Shown: piece after piece, positions 37,484-46,727 of the stretch
How positions within the stretch are numbered: the first letter of the stretch is position 1
Layout of the letters: the number at the start of each line of letters is the position of its first letter
NCBI RefSeq assembly: GCF_003971255.1
Contig: NZ_CP034660.1
Span: forward strand, 2,170,001 to 2,234,000
Length of the DNA: 64,000 bases
Direction: 5' to 3'
DNA from: Colwellia sp. Arc7-635
GTDB lineage: Bacteria > Pseudomonadota > Gammaproteobacteria > Enterobacterales > Alteromonadaceae
Notes under the pieces: model-generated
Database searches by the model: none
Seen by the model: only the letters and a program-made list of their open reading frames with translations
Told to the model about the DNA's origin: nothing
Made by a program: the position numbers and the translations under genes

Positions 37484-37551
37484 TTTCGCGTATCATACAT
37501 AATTATAATAATAATGTCTTCCGTTTAACGTTTTTCTATTGGTATTTTTAA

Positions 37552-38679
37552 ATGACAATCTATCTTGACTCTAATGCTACTACCCAAGTTCTCAAACCAG
37601 TCGCCGACTTAGTTTATAAATTAATGCTTGAAGAGTACGGCAACTCGGGTAGTCGCACTCATGAATTTGGCGTTAAAGCCAAACAAGCCATTGAAAAAGC
37701 GAGAGCTCAGGTTGCTGATGTTGTTGAAGCGGACAAAGCTGAAGTTATTTTTACTAGTGGTGCTACAGAGAGTAATAATATTGCAATATTAGGACTTGAG
37801 AGCTTTGGAATTAAGGAAAATAGAAAACATATTATTACGACTAAGATTGAGCACAAGGCTGTTTTGGAACCTTGTGCTCACTTAGAAGGTAAAGGTTTTG
37901 ACGTCACATATTTGAATGTTGGTGAAAGTGGTTTAATCGATATTAATGAATTGAAATCTGCTTTACGTGAAGACACGCTATTAGTATCAGTTATGCATGT
38001 AAATAATGAAACCGGTAGTATTCAGCCACTACAAGATATTTGTTCAGTCCTCGCTGATAGCGAAGCATATTTTCATGTTGATGCAGCACAGAGCTTTGCA
38101 AAACTGACGGGGGATCTTGTTAATAAACGGATAGATCTTATTAGTGCTAGCGGTCATAAGGTTTATGCGCCTAAAGGCGTTGGCGCACTTGTTATGCGTA
38201 AAAGGGGCTTTATTCGTCCGCCTCTGAAACCTATATTTTTTGGGGGTGGACAAGAAAAAGGTCTTCGACCTGGAACTTTAGCGGTTCCTCTAATTGCTGG
38301 GTTTGGTTTAGCGTGTGAAATAGCTTTAAAAAAACAAGTGAAATGGCAACTACATGCTCATAAATTAAAGACTGACTTAATTGATAAGCTTCAGCCTTTA
38401 GGGATAATAGAAAATGGTGGGAACAGCTCCCCGTTTGTTTTAAATTTTACTATTCCAGGTGTGAACTCTGAAGCTGCCATGGTTATGCTAAAAGGGATTG
38501 CTGCTGTTTCTAATGGCTCAGCATGTACATCGAACAGTTATAAACCATCGCATGTATTATCAGCGATGGGGTTTGATGAAGATAGAATAAATGGTGCAAT
38601 AAGAATGTCTTGGAGTCATATGACTGAAGAGTTACCATTAGAAAAATTAATATCTACTTTGACTCAATTGAAATTATGA
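37552..38679 (+). CDS. dndA: Cysteine desulfurase DndA (IscS/NifS family)
   Basis: The 375-residue PLP enzyme has the Schiff-base Lys in SASGHKVYAPKG (K203), VMHVNNETG and HVDAAQ, and the persulfide Cys in SNGSACTSNSYK (C325). It begins MTIYLDSNATTQVL. It mobilises sulfur from cysteine for DndC. It is divergent from dndBCDE rather than being part of the same operon and shares their spacer. A dedicated DndA is absent from many dnd loci that use a host IscS, so its retention here is informative. Confidence 0.92.
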   Translation: MTIYLDSNATTQVLKPVADLVYKLMLEEYGNSGSRTHEFGVKAKQAIEKARAQVADVVEADKAEVIFTSGATESNNIAILGLESFGIKENRKHIITTKIEHKAVLEPCAHLEGKGFDVTYLNVGESGLIDINELKSALREDTLLVSVMHVNNETGSIQPLQDICSVLADSEAYFHVDAAQSFAKLTGDLVNKRIDLISASGHKVYAPKGVGALVMRKRGFIRPPLKPIFFGGGQEKGLRPGTLAVPLIAGFGLACEIALKKQVKWQLHAHKLKTDLIDKLQPLGIIENGGNSSPFVLNFTIPGVNSEAAMVMLKGIAAVSNGSACTSNSYKPSHVLSAMGFDEDRINGAIRMSWSHMTEELPLEKLISTLTQLKL

Positions 38680-38918
38680 ACCGACTTAATTTACACCCTA
38701 TATTTTACGAAAAGTAATAGAAATAGTTGGAATTTCATCTGTCTGAATCTCAACTTTTAAACATTAATAATTTGAGCTTTCAGTACCTAGCATTAACTTG
38801 ATACTTAAGAGTAATCACATTAACCAAGCTCATTGCTGTGAAACACGGTTAGGGTTTTTGGTTAGTTATTGCCGAACTCTAAGGGTTTGGCAACCATAAT
38901 AAGACATTGCAATACCCT

Positions 38919-39884
38919 CTAATCATCTTTTAAATATAACGTACCGTTTGTTTTAATTATTGCTAACCATTCTTCAGACATTGCAAATGCATTATTAATT
39001 TCTTCTGGTGTTAGCTGTAGATGAAGTTTTTCTTGAAACCATGCATATCTATTATATATTTCATTGTTTTGAGTCAGTTCGAGAATTAACTGATTAAATG
39101 CTGCCGTTTTAACATCATTATTTTTGCCAAACTTTTGTGAATTACCAATACCAGACAATCTAGCTAATGCTCTGATACTGCCATTTTGCGCGGCTTGTTG
39201 TAAAAATTCTATTTGTTGTGCAAGAAAATTATCGCGTGTGGTTATAAAGTCTTCTCGTTCAAGGTTTTGATAGCCCTGAGACGCCATGAAGAACTCTGGT
39301 GTAATAGTGCCAATAAATTCCTGTGCGGCCACGTATCCATGATTTGCAGCGGCTTGTGAGTAATTATAAAACTCGGTGCGCTGCTGTTGTTCAATGCCAG
39401 CGCAATACTCATATTTTTCCGTCACTTTACTTATCGTTAGTGCGCTATCACTATAGTCGAGAGCTTGCGTTAACTTTATATCTAGGGCGGTGTCATCGAT
39501 GGGGCTGTTAAAACAATAACTCAGGTTCTTGGCAAGTATATACCTTGCTTTATTATCTCCGTTCTCGGCGGCGTTTTTAAGCTTTTCAAACTCAGTGATT
39601 AAACTTCCTGACAACTTCCATTTAGGCCTTTGCATGACAACCATTTCAGTAGTTTTCTTGCTAGTGTCCTGTAGCGTATTTAAGGCTTTGGGAGCCGTAA
39701 GGCTTTTATTTTCAGCTATCGGCTTGATAGTTTCAGTATTAATGCTTTGAGTGTTAATGGCCGTAAAATCACTGTTCGACGAGTTTATTGTTGATGTGTC
39801 ATTGGTAAAGTTGAAGGTAAATACCACTAAGCATGTGATCAATATTATGGATAACAGCGATAGCTTAATTCTACGTTTACTCAT
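38919..39884 (-). CDS. Membrane-anchored Sel1/TPR-like protein of unknown function
   Basis: The 321-residue product has an N-terminal membrane anchor (residues 7-24, LSLLSIILITCLVVFTF) and a Ser/Thr/Asn-rich stalk to about 90. Helical hairpins follow with AKNLSYCF, AAANHGYVAAQEFIG and LQQAAQNGSIRALARLSGIG, which resemble Sel1-like repeats. It is likely exposed to the periplasm. I do not recognise a specific family. It is a single gene just outside island 1, and 390 bases separate it from the divergent choice-of-anchor I gene. Confidence 0.6.
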   Translation of the reverse strand: MSKRRIKLSLLSIILITCLVVFTFNFTNDTSTINSSNSDFTAINTQSINTETIKPIAENKSLTAPKALNTLQDTSKKTTEMVVMQRPKWKLSGSLITEFEKLKNAAENGDNKARYILAKNLSYCFNSPIDDTALDIKLTQALDYSDSALTISKVTEKYEYCAGIEQQQRTEFYNYSQAAANHGYVAAQEFIGTITPEFFMASQGYQNLEREDFITTRDNFLAQQIEFLQQAAQNGSIRALARLSGIGNSQKFGKNNDVKTAAFNQLILELTQNNEIYNRYAWFQEKLHLQLTPEEINNAFAMSEEWLAIIKTNGTLYLKDD

Positions 39885-40053
39885 GAGATTACTGCGTCCT
39901 TAAATCAATATAGTGTTCACGTTTGAGTTTCTAGCAAATTGACTTTGTCACAAAATTTGAATTTTTTTTACGATGAAAAAGTTTAAATAAAAAGGTAAGC
40001 GCATACAATAGCCTGTTTGCTTAATGATAAAATACTCATCAGCTTAATCGCAC

Positions 40054-40069
40054 TGTGATTTTTATCACA
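40054..40069. promoter_or_regulatory. CRP-type site
   Basis: TGTGATTTTTATCACA has both perfect half sites TGTGA and TCACA spaced by six bases, the CRP consensus. It lies 205 bases upstream of the lipoprotein gene and 185 bases upstream of the Sel1-like gene, so either may be controlled. Confidence 0.65.
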
Positions 40070-40187
40070 TTACATAAGCTGTTGATTATAATTGAATATT
40101 AAGCACTTGTCACTAAAGTTCAGATTAAGTATATCCTTTAGTGTTCACCTTAATTGATATTCCAGTATTGAAGCAACGGCATTTGGC

Positions 40188-40216
40188 TTGTAATTTTTTT
40201 GTCATCTTCAAGTCAT
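40188..40216 (+). promoter_or_regulatory. Pho-box-like direct repeats
   Basis: Three heptamers spaced by four bases, TTGTAAT (40188), TTGTCAT (40199) and AAGTCAT (40210), follow the 11-base periodicity of PhoB sites (CTGTCAT). They lie 60-87 bases upstream of the ATG of the choice-of-anchor I gene, where a PhoB activator would sit. Confidence 0.45.
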
Positions 40217-40274
40217 TATTTTGCCACATAAACTCCCTAGTCTTGTTTCATTTTTAAATGACAAGACATAAATT

Positions 40275-42131
40275 ATGTTGAAAATTAACAAGTATAAAGC
40301 AGGGTTACTCACTATTGCATTATCAATGGGGTTAAGCGGTTGTAATATCGACGGCGATAATGGCGATCAAGGAATACAAGGTGTTGTTGGTACTGATGGC
40401 TCTGATGGTAGTGACGGTAAGAGCTTACCTCGCGCATTAAATGTTGAAGTCGTTGGCCGTTTTGCTACTGGAATTTACGGTAAAAGTGCGGCAGAAATTG
40501 TACAGTTTCATAAAAACTCAAACTCTGCTTTTGCCATTAATGGCGCTTCTAATCAAATAGAAGTCATCAATTTAACTGACCTTTCGACAACTGAAGTAGG
40601 TGATCCTGTCGCGGATGAAAGTTTGAGCTCGAGTGCTTTTACTTTTCCGTTAAGCGTTTCGGTAAAGAATACCCTGGGCGTTGAAAAAAACATTTTGTTA
40701 GGTGCTGTTAATTCAATTGCCATTAAAGGTGACTTGTTAGCCATTGCTATTGAAGGTGAGGTTAAACAAGCACCTGGCGCTATTTTATTTTACAGCTTAA
40801 GTGCTAGTGGAGAAGGCACGTTCATTAAAGCGGTAGAAGCTGGCGCTTTACCTGATATGGTTACTTTTACGCCGGATGGTAACAAGGTATTAGTTGCCAA
40901 TGAAGGCGAACCCAATGCTGATTACTCAAATGACCCTGAAGGTTCAATATCAGTTATTTCTGTTGTTGATATGTTGCCAGCTGATGTTGCTATGACGATT
41001 AATTTGGGCTCAGATATTGTCTTTAGTGATGATAACTTATCTCCTGAACACTATGATACCGATGAAAAACGATTCGCTATTTTAGCTAAAGCAGGTGTGA
41101 AGTTTGCTGGACCAACAGGAAATACGGTCGCGAAAGATTTAGAACCAGAATATATTACGACCTCAAGTAACAATGAAATAGCGTATGTGTCTCTGCAAGA
41201 GAATAATGCGATCGGTATTATTAATCTTAAAGATTTAACCATTGAAGTGAAAGCGCTTGGTTATAAAGATTTGGGTAAGTATCAATTAGACTTTACTAAT
41301 AAAGACGAAGTCCCTGAGTTTAAAAGTATTCAAGGGCTATATGGCATGTATCAACCTGATACTATTGCTTCATATTCTTGGAATGGTTCGACATTCATTG
41401 TGTCTGCAAATGAAGGTGATGCAAGAGATTATGACGGTTATTCTGAAGAAGTACGTGTCAAAGATATTATTGATCCCGATGAGCTTAATCAAACACTGTC
41501 AACAGAATTACAAAGTCAGTATGACGAGTCTGGCGGTAAAAACTATTTAGGGCGCTTAAAGGTAACGACGGCTTTAGGTGATAAAGACCAAGATGGTGAG
41601 TTTGAAAAATTATTTGCCTATGGCGCTCGTTCATTCTCCATTTGGGATAAAAACATTAATTTAGTCTTTGATTCTGGTGATGATTTCGGCAAAATTTCTT
41701 CAGCTATTCTTGGAAATAATTTTAATGCCGCACATACCGAAAATAAAGGCGATAACCGCTCTGATGATAAGGGTGGTGAGCCTGAAGCGATTGATGTGGG
41801 AGAAATAGCAGGAAGAACTTACGCCTTTATTTCTCAAGAACGCGCAGGGGATTTATTTGTTTACGACATTACAAACCCTTTTAATACTGCTTTTGTCACA
41901 CATTACAACAATCGTGATTTTACTGTTGATTACGAAATGGATGATGACTTAGCTGATCCTTGTGATAGTAATGAAGGCATGGATTGTACTCAGGTGAATA
42001 TGGCTGGTGATTTAGGTCCTGAAAGTATTAAATTTATATCAGCAGCAGACAGTCCAACGAATACGCCATTATTAGTGATTGGTAATGAAGTCTCTGGCAC
42101 CGTTACGGTTTATCAAGTAACTGAGCAGTAG
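40275..42131 (+). CDS. Choice-of-anchor I family lipoprotein (beta-propeller, alkaline-phosphatase-like)
   Basis: The 618-residue protein has a lipoprotein signal with LSGC (C23). A short collagen-like Gly/Asp stretch (GDQGIQGVVGTDGSDGSDG, 30-48) is followed by a long region rich in beta-propeller strands. Motifs such as EAGALPDMVTFTPDGNKVLVANEGEP, VSANEGDARD and GGEPEAIDVGEIAGRTYAFISQERAG match proteins called choice-of-anchor I, some annotated as alkaline phosphatases. It is probably exposed at the cell surface or in the periplasm. Pho-box-like repeats upstream would fit phosphate scavenging, but the enzyme activity is not proven. Confidence 0.8.
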   Translation: MLKINKYKAGLLTIALSMGLSGCNIDGDNGDQGIQGVVGTDGSDGSDGKSLPRALNVEVVGRFATGIYGKSAAEIVQFHKNSNSAFAINGASNQIEVINLTDLSTTEVGDPVADESLSSSAFTFPLSVSVKNTLGVEKNILLGAVNSIAIKGDLLAIAIEGEVKQAPGAILFYSLSASGEGTFIKAVEAGALPDMVTFTPDGNKVLVANEGEPNADYSNDPEGSISVISVVDMLPADVAMTINLGSDIVFSDDNLSPEHYDTDEKRFAILAKAGVKFAGPTGNTVAKDLEPEYITTSSNNEIAYVSLQENNAIGIINLKDLTIEVKALGYKDLGKYQLDFTNKDEVPEFKSIQGLYGMYQPDTIASYSWNGSTFIVSANEGDARDYDGYSEEVRVKDIIDPDELNQTLSTELQSQYDESGGKNYLGRLKVTTALGDKDQDGEFEKLFAYGARSFSIWDKNINLVFDSGDDFGKISSAILGNNFNAAHTENKGDNRSDDKGGEPEAIDVGEIAGRTYAFISQERAGDLFVYDITNPFNTAFVTHYNNRDFTVDYEMDDDLADPCDSNEGMDCTQVNMAGDLGPESIKFISAADSPTNTPLLVIGNEVSGTVTVYQVTEQ

Positions 42132-42691
42132 CAAATAAAATGGTCGAGGAGGGTTTCAATTCATTGTGACCTCGCAACAAAATCTGTGTAACTGCCTATC
42201 CATTAATGCTCATGTAGCGTTTAGGATAGGCAGACTATGTATAAGAAAGAATTTTGGTATTTGTAGCAGTCAAGTCAAGACAAACCATCGAAAGCTCTAA
42301 AAACCTATTGTTATGTAGTAGCTCCAATCTGCTCTATCTATAACTATCGCTATCGCTTAAAAATCTCATTAACACCGTTTTTTATTCATCGTTTCATTCT
42401 TTTTTATATATCAACATATAACTCTGTAAATGGCTTCTACAAAAAGCAAAGAGTGACCATAACCATTTTTCACAAGGTAGCAAAAACTCCAATGGCTTAT
42501 TAGGCTTTATTGCGCGGTAAGGCGGTACAGACTGAAATTTTGCTAGCCATCATTATTTACCATCAACACATTTTTACGATGTCATTACGTAATGTTACTT
42601 ATTTGGGCGTGAATGGTGATTACATTGCTCAGTAGATAGTTTACAATTAATAATAGTTATCATTACGAAATACTTTTTAAGGCTGTTTAGA
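42132..42691. other. Intergenic region upstream of the iron permease
   Basis: The 560-base gap between two rightward genes contains a Fur-like box near its right end. No gene, RNA or clear terminator for the upstream gene was identified. Confidence 0.55.
42649..42667 (+). promoter_or_regulatory. Fur-box-like site
   Basis: AATAATAGTTATCATTACG matches the 19-base Fur consensus at 13 positions, including the GATAAT-like left and ATCATTA right parts. It lies 24 bases upstream of the iron permease ATG. Confidence 0.5.
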
Positions 42692-44650
42692 ATGAATAAG
42701 AGATCTGCCCATTTTGGGTATCTGAATACTTTTTCCAATAAAGTTCAGCAAAAGTTACTGAGTTTAGTCAGTGTTATTGTGCTGTCGCTTTCTTTGTTTT
42801 CACAAGCGAGTGTTGCGCAAACTGAGCAAACATCTCAGTTACGTCAGCTGGCGCAATTGGCAGAGTATATTGGTGTTGATTATGCTTCGGCAGTAGAAAA
42901 CGGTGAAGTGGTTAACGAAGATGAATATCATGAAATGCTTGAATTCTCAGCCATTATTGCGAAAAGAATTTCTACTCAACTTGAGCATGAAAATAAAGCC
43001 GTAATTTATCAACAATCATTAGCGTTAGAGCAAGCAATTAAAGACAAGTCGACGGTGAGTCATATTCGTCAATTAAGTGCTGATATGCGCGGTCAGTTTC
43101 TCGCTATTTTGCCTGATTCATTGCTTCCTGAGCAGCTGTTATCTACTGAACGCACACAGCAATTGTTCCAAGAAAATTGTTCGAGCTGTCATGGTCCGTC
43201 AGGGCAAGGTGATGGCATTTTAGCAAAAGGCCTATCGCCAGAGCCAACAAACTTCACTGACAGAGAGCGCGCAATGAATCGCTCATTACTGGGTTTGTTC
43301 GATGCTATTTCAAATGGTTTAGACGATACCGCTATGCCTGCTTTTACTCAACTTAAAGATCAAGAACGTTGGTCGTTAGCTTTTTATGCCGGCAGCCTTG
43401 CTTTTAATGCTGATGACAGTGCTGAAAAACCTAAAGATCTTGCGCTGCAAAACTGGATTAACTTTAACCCGTCTCAGCTAATCAATCGTGATAACAATAT
43501 TAATGTAGGCTTTATTGATGCCTACAGAGCAACACCGACGTTATTGTTCAGTGAAAAACAAAGCCCTATAAACACCACAAAAAGTCAGTTAAATGCCGCT
43601 TTAGACGCTTATCATAAAAATGATTATGAAAAAGCGAATACCTTAGCGGTGAGCGCTTATCTTGATGGTTTTGAATTAATAGAAAATAGCTTAGACGCTA
43701 GAGATGCCGATTTACGCAAAGCTATTGAAGAAAACCTGATCAACTTAAGAAAAGTGATTAGCACGGGCGGTGAAGAAACGCGTTTAATTGCTTTGTCAGC
43801 AGAAGTGTTTAATCAGCTCAATGAAGCCGAGCAATTGCTAACCGGGTCTGCTTTATCAAGTAGTGCATTATTTAGCGCAAGTTTAGTTATTTTATTGCGA
43901 GAAGGGCTTGAAGCTTTATTAGTGGTTATTGCGCTAATGACGGTATTGATCAAAACAAATCGCAAAGATGCGCTTAAATATGTCCATGCAGGTTGGGTGT
44001 TAGCCTTAATTGCCGGCATAGCGACTTGGGCTGTAGCACAATCGATTATTGATATTAGCGGTGCGAGCCGAGAAGTGATGGAAGGTGTTGCCGCTTTACT
44101 TGCGGCAGTGATGTTGCTGTATGTTGGTATATGGATGCACAGCAAAACCAACGCTCAGCAATGGCAGGCCTATATTCAAAAACACATTAATACGCAATTA
44201 CGCGCGGGCACGTTGTGGGGCTTAACCTTACTGTCGTTTATCGCAGTTTATCGTGAAGTATTTGAAACTGTATTGTTTTATCAATCATTATTAACTCAAG
44301 CGATACCAAGCCAGTATTCTGTTGCGGTGTCAGGCTTTGCTGCAGGTATCGTGATTTTAGCGGTAGTTGCTTGGGCCATTTTAAAATATTCAATTAAGCT
44401 GCCGATTGCTCGTTTCTTCTCTATGACCACCTATTTATTGCTCGCTTTAGCGTTCATTTTAATGGGCAAAGCGATATCCGCATTACAAGAAGCGGCTGTT
44501 ATCGGTATTTCAGCATTGCCAGTTCGCATTGACCTGCCATGGATTGGTGTTGGTTCAACGTGGCAAGGCGTGCTTGCACAAACAGCCATTGTATTGTTTT
44601 TTGTGTTTTATCGAATGAAAACCAAAGAGCAACCGTTAACGGCTAAGTAA
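42692..44650 (+). CDS. FTR1-family iron permease with N-terminal cytochrome c domain
   Basis: The 652-residue protein begins with a signal/anchor segment (about 25-42). A mono-heme domain carries CSSCH at 163-167 and an axial Met candidate in DDTAMPAF. A seven-helix FTR1 permease follows from about 385. Its two iron-binding motifs are REGLE at 403-407 and REVFE at 521-525, the RExxE pair of Ftr1/EfeU. The cytochrome may oxidise Fe(II) before Fe(III) uptake across the inner membrane, replacing the copper oxidase of fungal Ftr1-Fet3. A Fur-like box lies upstream. The fusion is known in proteobacteria; the electron acceptor is not identified here. Confidence 0.87.
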   Translation: MNKRSAHFGYLNTFSNKVQQKLLSLVSVIVLSLSLFSQASVAQTEQTSQLRQLAQLAEYIGVDYASAVENGEVVNEDEYHEMLEFSAIIAKRISTQLEHENKAVIYQQSLALEQAIKDKSTVSHIRQLSADMRGQFLAILPDSLLPEQLLSTERTQQLFQENCSSCHGPSGQGDGILAKGLSPEPTNFTDRERAMNRSLLGLFDAISNGLDDTAMPAFTQLKDQERWSLAFYAGSLAFNADDSAEKPKDLALQNWINFNPSQLINRDNNINVGFIDAYRATPTLLFSEKQSPINTTKSQLNAALDAYHKNDYEKANTLAVSAYLDGFELIENSLDARDADLRKAIEENLINLRKVISTGGEETRLIALSAEVFNQLNEAEQLLTGSALSSSALFSASLVILLREGLEALLVVIALMTVLIKTNRKDALKYVHAGWVLALIAGIATWAVAQSIIDISGASREVMEGVAALLAAVMLLYVGIWMHSKTNAQQWQAYIQKHINTQLRAGTLWGLTLLSFIAVYREVFETVLFYQSLLTQAIPSQYSVAVSGFAAGIVILAVVAWAILKYSIKLPIARFFSMTTYLLLALAFILMGKAISALQEAAVIGISALPVRIDLPWIGVGSTWQGVLAQTAIVLFFVFYRMKTKEQPLTAK

Positions 44651-44670
44651 GTCGCTCAACCACATTAATT

Positions 44671-44719
44671 TATACCCACTCAATTCTTCGATGCAATGTC
44701 GTTGGATTCAGTGGGTATA
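44671..44719. repeat. Short palindromic element related to the MITE ends
   Basis: TATACCCACTCAAT at 44671-44684 pairs with ATTCAGTGGGTATA at 44706-44719, with one mismatch. The first 26 bases agree with the 26-base end of the 11051-11316 element at 18 positions (TATACCCA and GATGCA shared). It lies just after the iron permease stop and could also work as a transcription stop. Confidence 0.6.
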
Positions 44720-44902
44720 TTGTATTATCAGCTACAAGCCATTAATAATACTATTGAAGCGGTATCCGAAGGTGAAAATAGCATCGTTGCTAAAGTTGAT
44801 GAACTGATGGCTTTGTATGAGCAACTCAAAGCCCGTCTAAGCGATGCCCAAACCACCCAATTACACCTCGCCGATGCTGTGGCTGAAAATACGTTAACTT
44901 AA
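44696..44902 (+). CDS. Possible small acidic coiled-coil protein
   Basis: A 68-codon frame (MSLDSVGILYYQLQ...) encodes a helical, acidic sequence with heptad-like LMALYEQLKARL. Its proposed ATG lies inside the palindromic repeat, so an internal TTG near 44720 is another start. I do not recognise a family. The composition is protein-like, but a clear ribosome site is missing, so I rate it doubtful. It precedes zorA by 52 bases on the same strand. Confidence 0.35.
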   Translation: MSLDSVGILYYQLQAINNTIEAVSEGENSIVAKVDELMALYEQLKARLSDAQTTQLHLADAVAENTLT

Positions 44903-44954
44903 AACAGTTATGAAATTTTACAAAATTAATTTACAAAAATAACAAGGAAAATAG

Positions 44955-46727
44955 ATGAGTAGTTTTTTAGAAGGACTTTTAAGGGGGCTTAACCCCGAAG
45001 CGGTTACCAGTGTTATCATTTTCATTATGATTGCTGTATTTATAGCATCTAGCGTGTTAGCAAAGAAAAATAAAGCAGTAGAGTTTGTGCATTACACACC
45101 TACCTTGTTAACAACTTTAGGTATTTTCGGTACCTTTGTCGGTATTGTTATTGGCTTACTTGATTTTGACCATACAAAAATAGACGTCAGTATTTCATTG
45201 TTATTAAGTGGCCTTAAAACAGCCTTTATTACTAGTCTCGCCGGTATGCTTTCATCTTTATTATTTAAAAGCCTTTTAACAACTCCACTATTAAGACCTA
45301 AATTTCAATCGGATGACGTAATTAGCGCTTCACCAGAGCAGATTTTGTCGGCTATGCAGAGCCAAGTCAAAGAAACACAAGCGCTTAAAGAGGCTATTGT
45401 GGGTAATGATGAGTCGACGTTGTTTGGTCTGCTGAAACTAATGCGCAGTGATATGAACGATAATGCCAAGCTTGCCAAACAACTATCAGTAGAAAATGCG
45501 GAAAAACAATTTGAAAGTTTTGCTGTTTTTTCTGACAAGTTATGGATAAAACTACAAGACTTTGCCGATACACTGTCTAAGTCAGCTACAGAACAAGTTA
45601 TAGAAGCTTTGAAGCAAGTTATAACCGATTTCAATAACAACTTAACCGAGCAATTTGGTGAAAATTTTAAACAGTTGAACGCAGCGGTGATTAAACTTGT
45701 TGATTGGCAAGAAAATTATAAACAACAACTTGAGCATATGCACACTCAATATGAACATGGTGTGCAAGCTATTACGTTAACTGAAAGCTCGGTTGCAAAT
45801 ATAAGCGAACAGTCAAAAGCTATACCTCAAACCATGAATGATTTGCAACTTGTTATGGAAGTGAATCAACATCAAATAAGTGAACTAGAGAACCATTTAG
45901 AAGCCTTTAAAGATATTCGTGACCGAGCGGTAGAAGCGGTGCCTGAAATTCGTCAACAGGTCGAAAATACCGTTACAGAAATCACTAAAGCGGTTGGTGT
46001 AGCTAGTGCGCATTATGAAAAAGTTGTTGCTGAGTCGGATGTTTTTATCAAAGAAACACTAACCGCAACCGATAATTTAATTGATAACTTTGTTAAAAAG
46101 TCAGAGCAAAGTGTTTCGCTAGTAGCTGAAAAATTGATTGAAAGCTCTGAAACAATTGGGAAAAACATTGATTTTGCAGGTACTGAATTTACCAATAATA
46201 CCGCTAGAACTAATGGTAGCTTGCAAACAGCATCGGATCATTTGCAAAGCCAAACAGAGTTGATTAAGCAACATCTAAATGATGCGGTGATTGACTTAAA
46301 CAACAATATGAGAGAAATGATAGCAACATTAGTTGATGATGCAAAAAGTATGACTACCACCTTAAGTGATGCTAATAAGTCATTAGTTACTGATACAAAT
46401 AGTGCCAGAGTCGCCTTTGTGGATTCTAACGAGAAGTTACAGAAGCAAATGCAAACAATGCTTGAAGAAGCCGCGTCACAACAGGTTAAGCAAGCACAAC
46501 GTACTTTTGATGCAATGGAAGAGCAAATAAAACAACAAGTAGGACTTACCGGTGAAGCGGTTGAAAAGCAAGTAGGCGTTATTGATCAGGCTATGCAGCA
46601 AGAAATTAACCGAGTAATGAATGAAATGGGTACATCGTTGGCGCAAATTGCTGGTCAATTTACGCGTGATTATAAAAATTTAACATTAGCGATGCAAAAA
46701 ATAGTTAAAGAACAGGTTAGTGCCTAA
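44955..46727 (+). CDS. zorA: Zorya defence protein ZorA (MotA-like)
   Basis: The 590-residue protein starts with a membrane segment (about 17-36), then a MotA/ExbB-like pair: TLLTTLGIFGTFVGIVIGLL (about 49-68) and LLSGLKTAFITSLAGMLSSLLF (about 80-101). A long helical tail (about 130-590) rich in Glu, Gln and Lys follows. This is the ZorA layout: a five-subunit ring with a long coiled tail in the cytoplasm. With ZorB it forms a proton-driven motor that senses phage at the envelope. An ACAAGGAAAATAG ribosome site precedes the ATG, and the stop overlaps the zorB start. Confidence 0.88.
   Translation: MSSFLEGLLRGLNPEAVTSVIIFIMIAVFIASSVLAKKNKAVEFVHYTPTLLTTLGIFGTFVGIVIGLLDFDHTKIDVSISLLLSGLKTAFITSLAGMLSSLLFKSLLTTPLLRPKFQSDDVISASPEQILSAMQSQVKETQALKEAIVGNDESTLFGLLKLMRSDMNDNAKLAKQLSVENAEKQFESFAVFSDKLWIKLQDFADTLSKSATEQVIEALKQVITDFNNNLTEQFGENFKQLNAAVIKLVDWQENYKQQLEHMHTQYEHGVQAITLTESSVANISEQSKAIPQTMNDLQLVMEVNQHQISELENHLEAFKDIRDRAVEAVPEIRQQVENTVTEITKAVGVASAHYEKVVAESDVFIKETLTATDNLIDNFVKKSEQSVSLVAEKLIESSETIGKNIDFAGTEFTNNTARTNGSLQTASDHLQSQTELIKQHLNDAVIDLNNNMREMIATLVDDAKSMTTTLSDANKSLVTDTNSARVAFVDSNEKLQKQMQTMLEEAASQQVKQAQRTFDAMEEQIKQQVGLTGEAVEKQVGVIDQAMQQEINRVMNEMGTSLAQIAGQFTRDYKNLTLAMQKIVKEQVSA

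Larger units (their letters stand above)
39885..40274. other. Divergent promoter region with CRP-like and Pho-box-like sites
   Basis: The 390-base spacer between two divergent genes contains the two regulatory motifs listed below, and otherwise AT-rich sequence with no gene. Confidence 0.6.
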
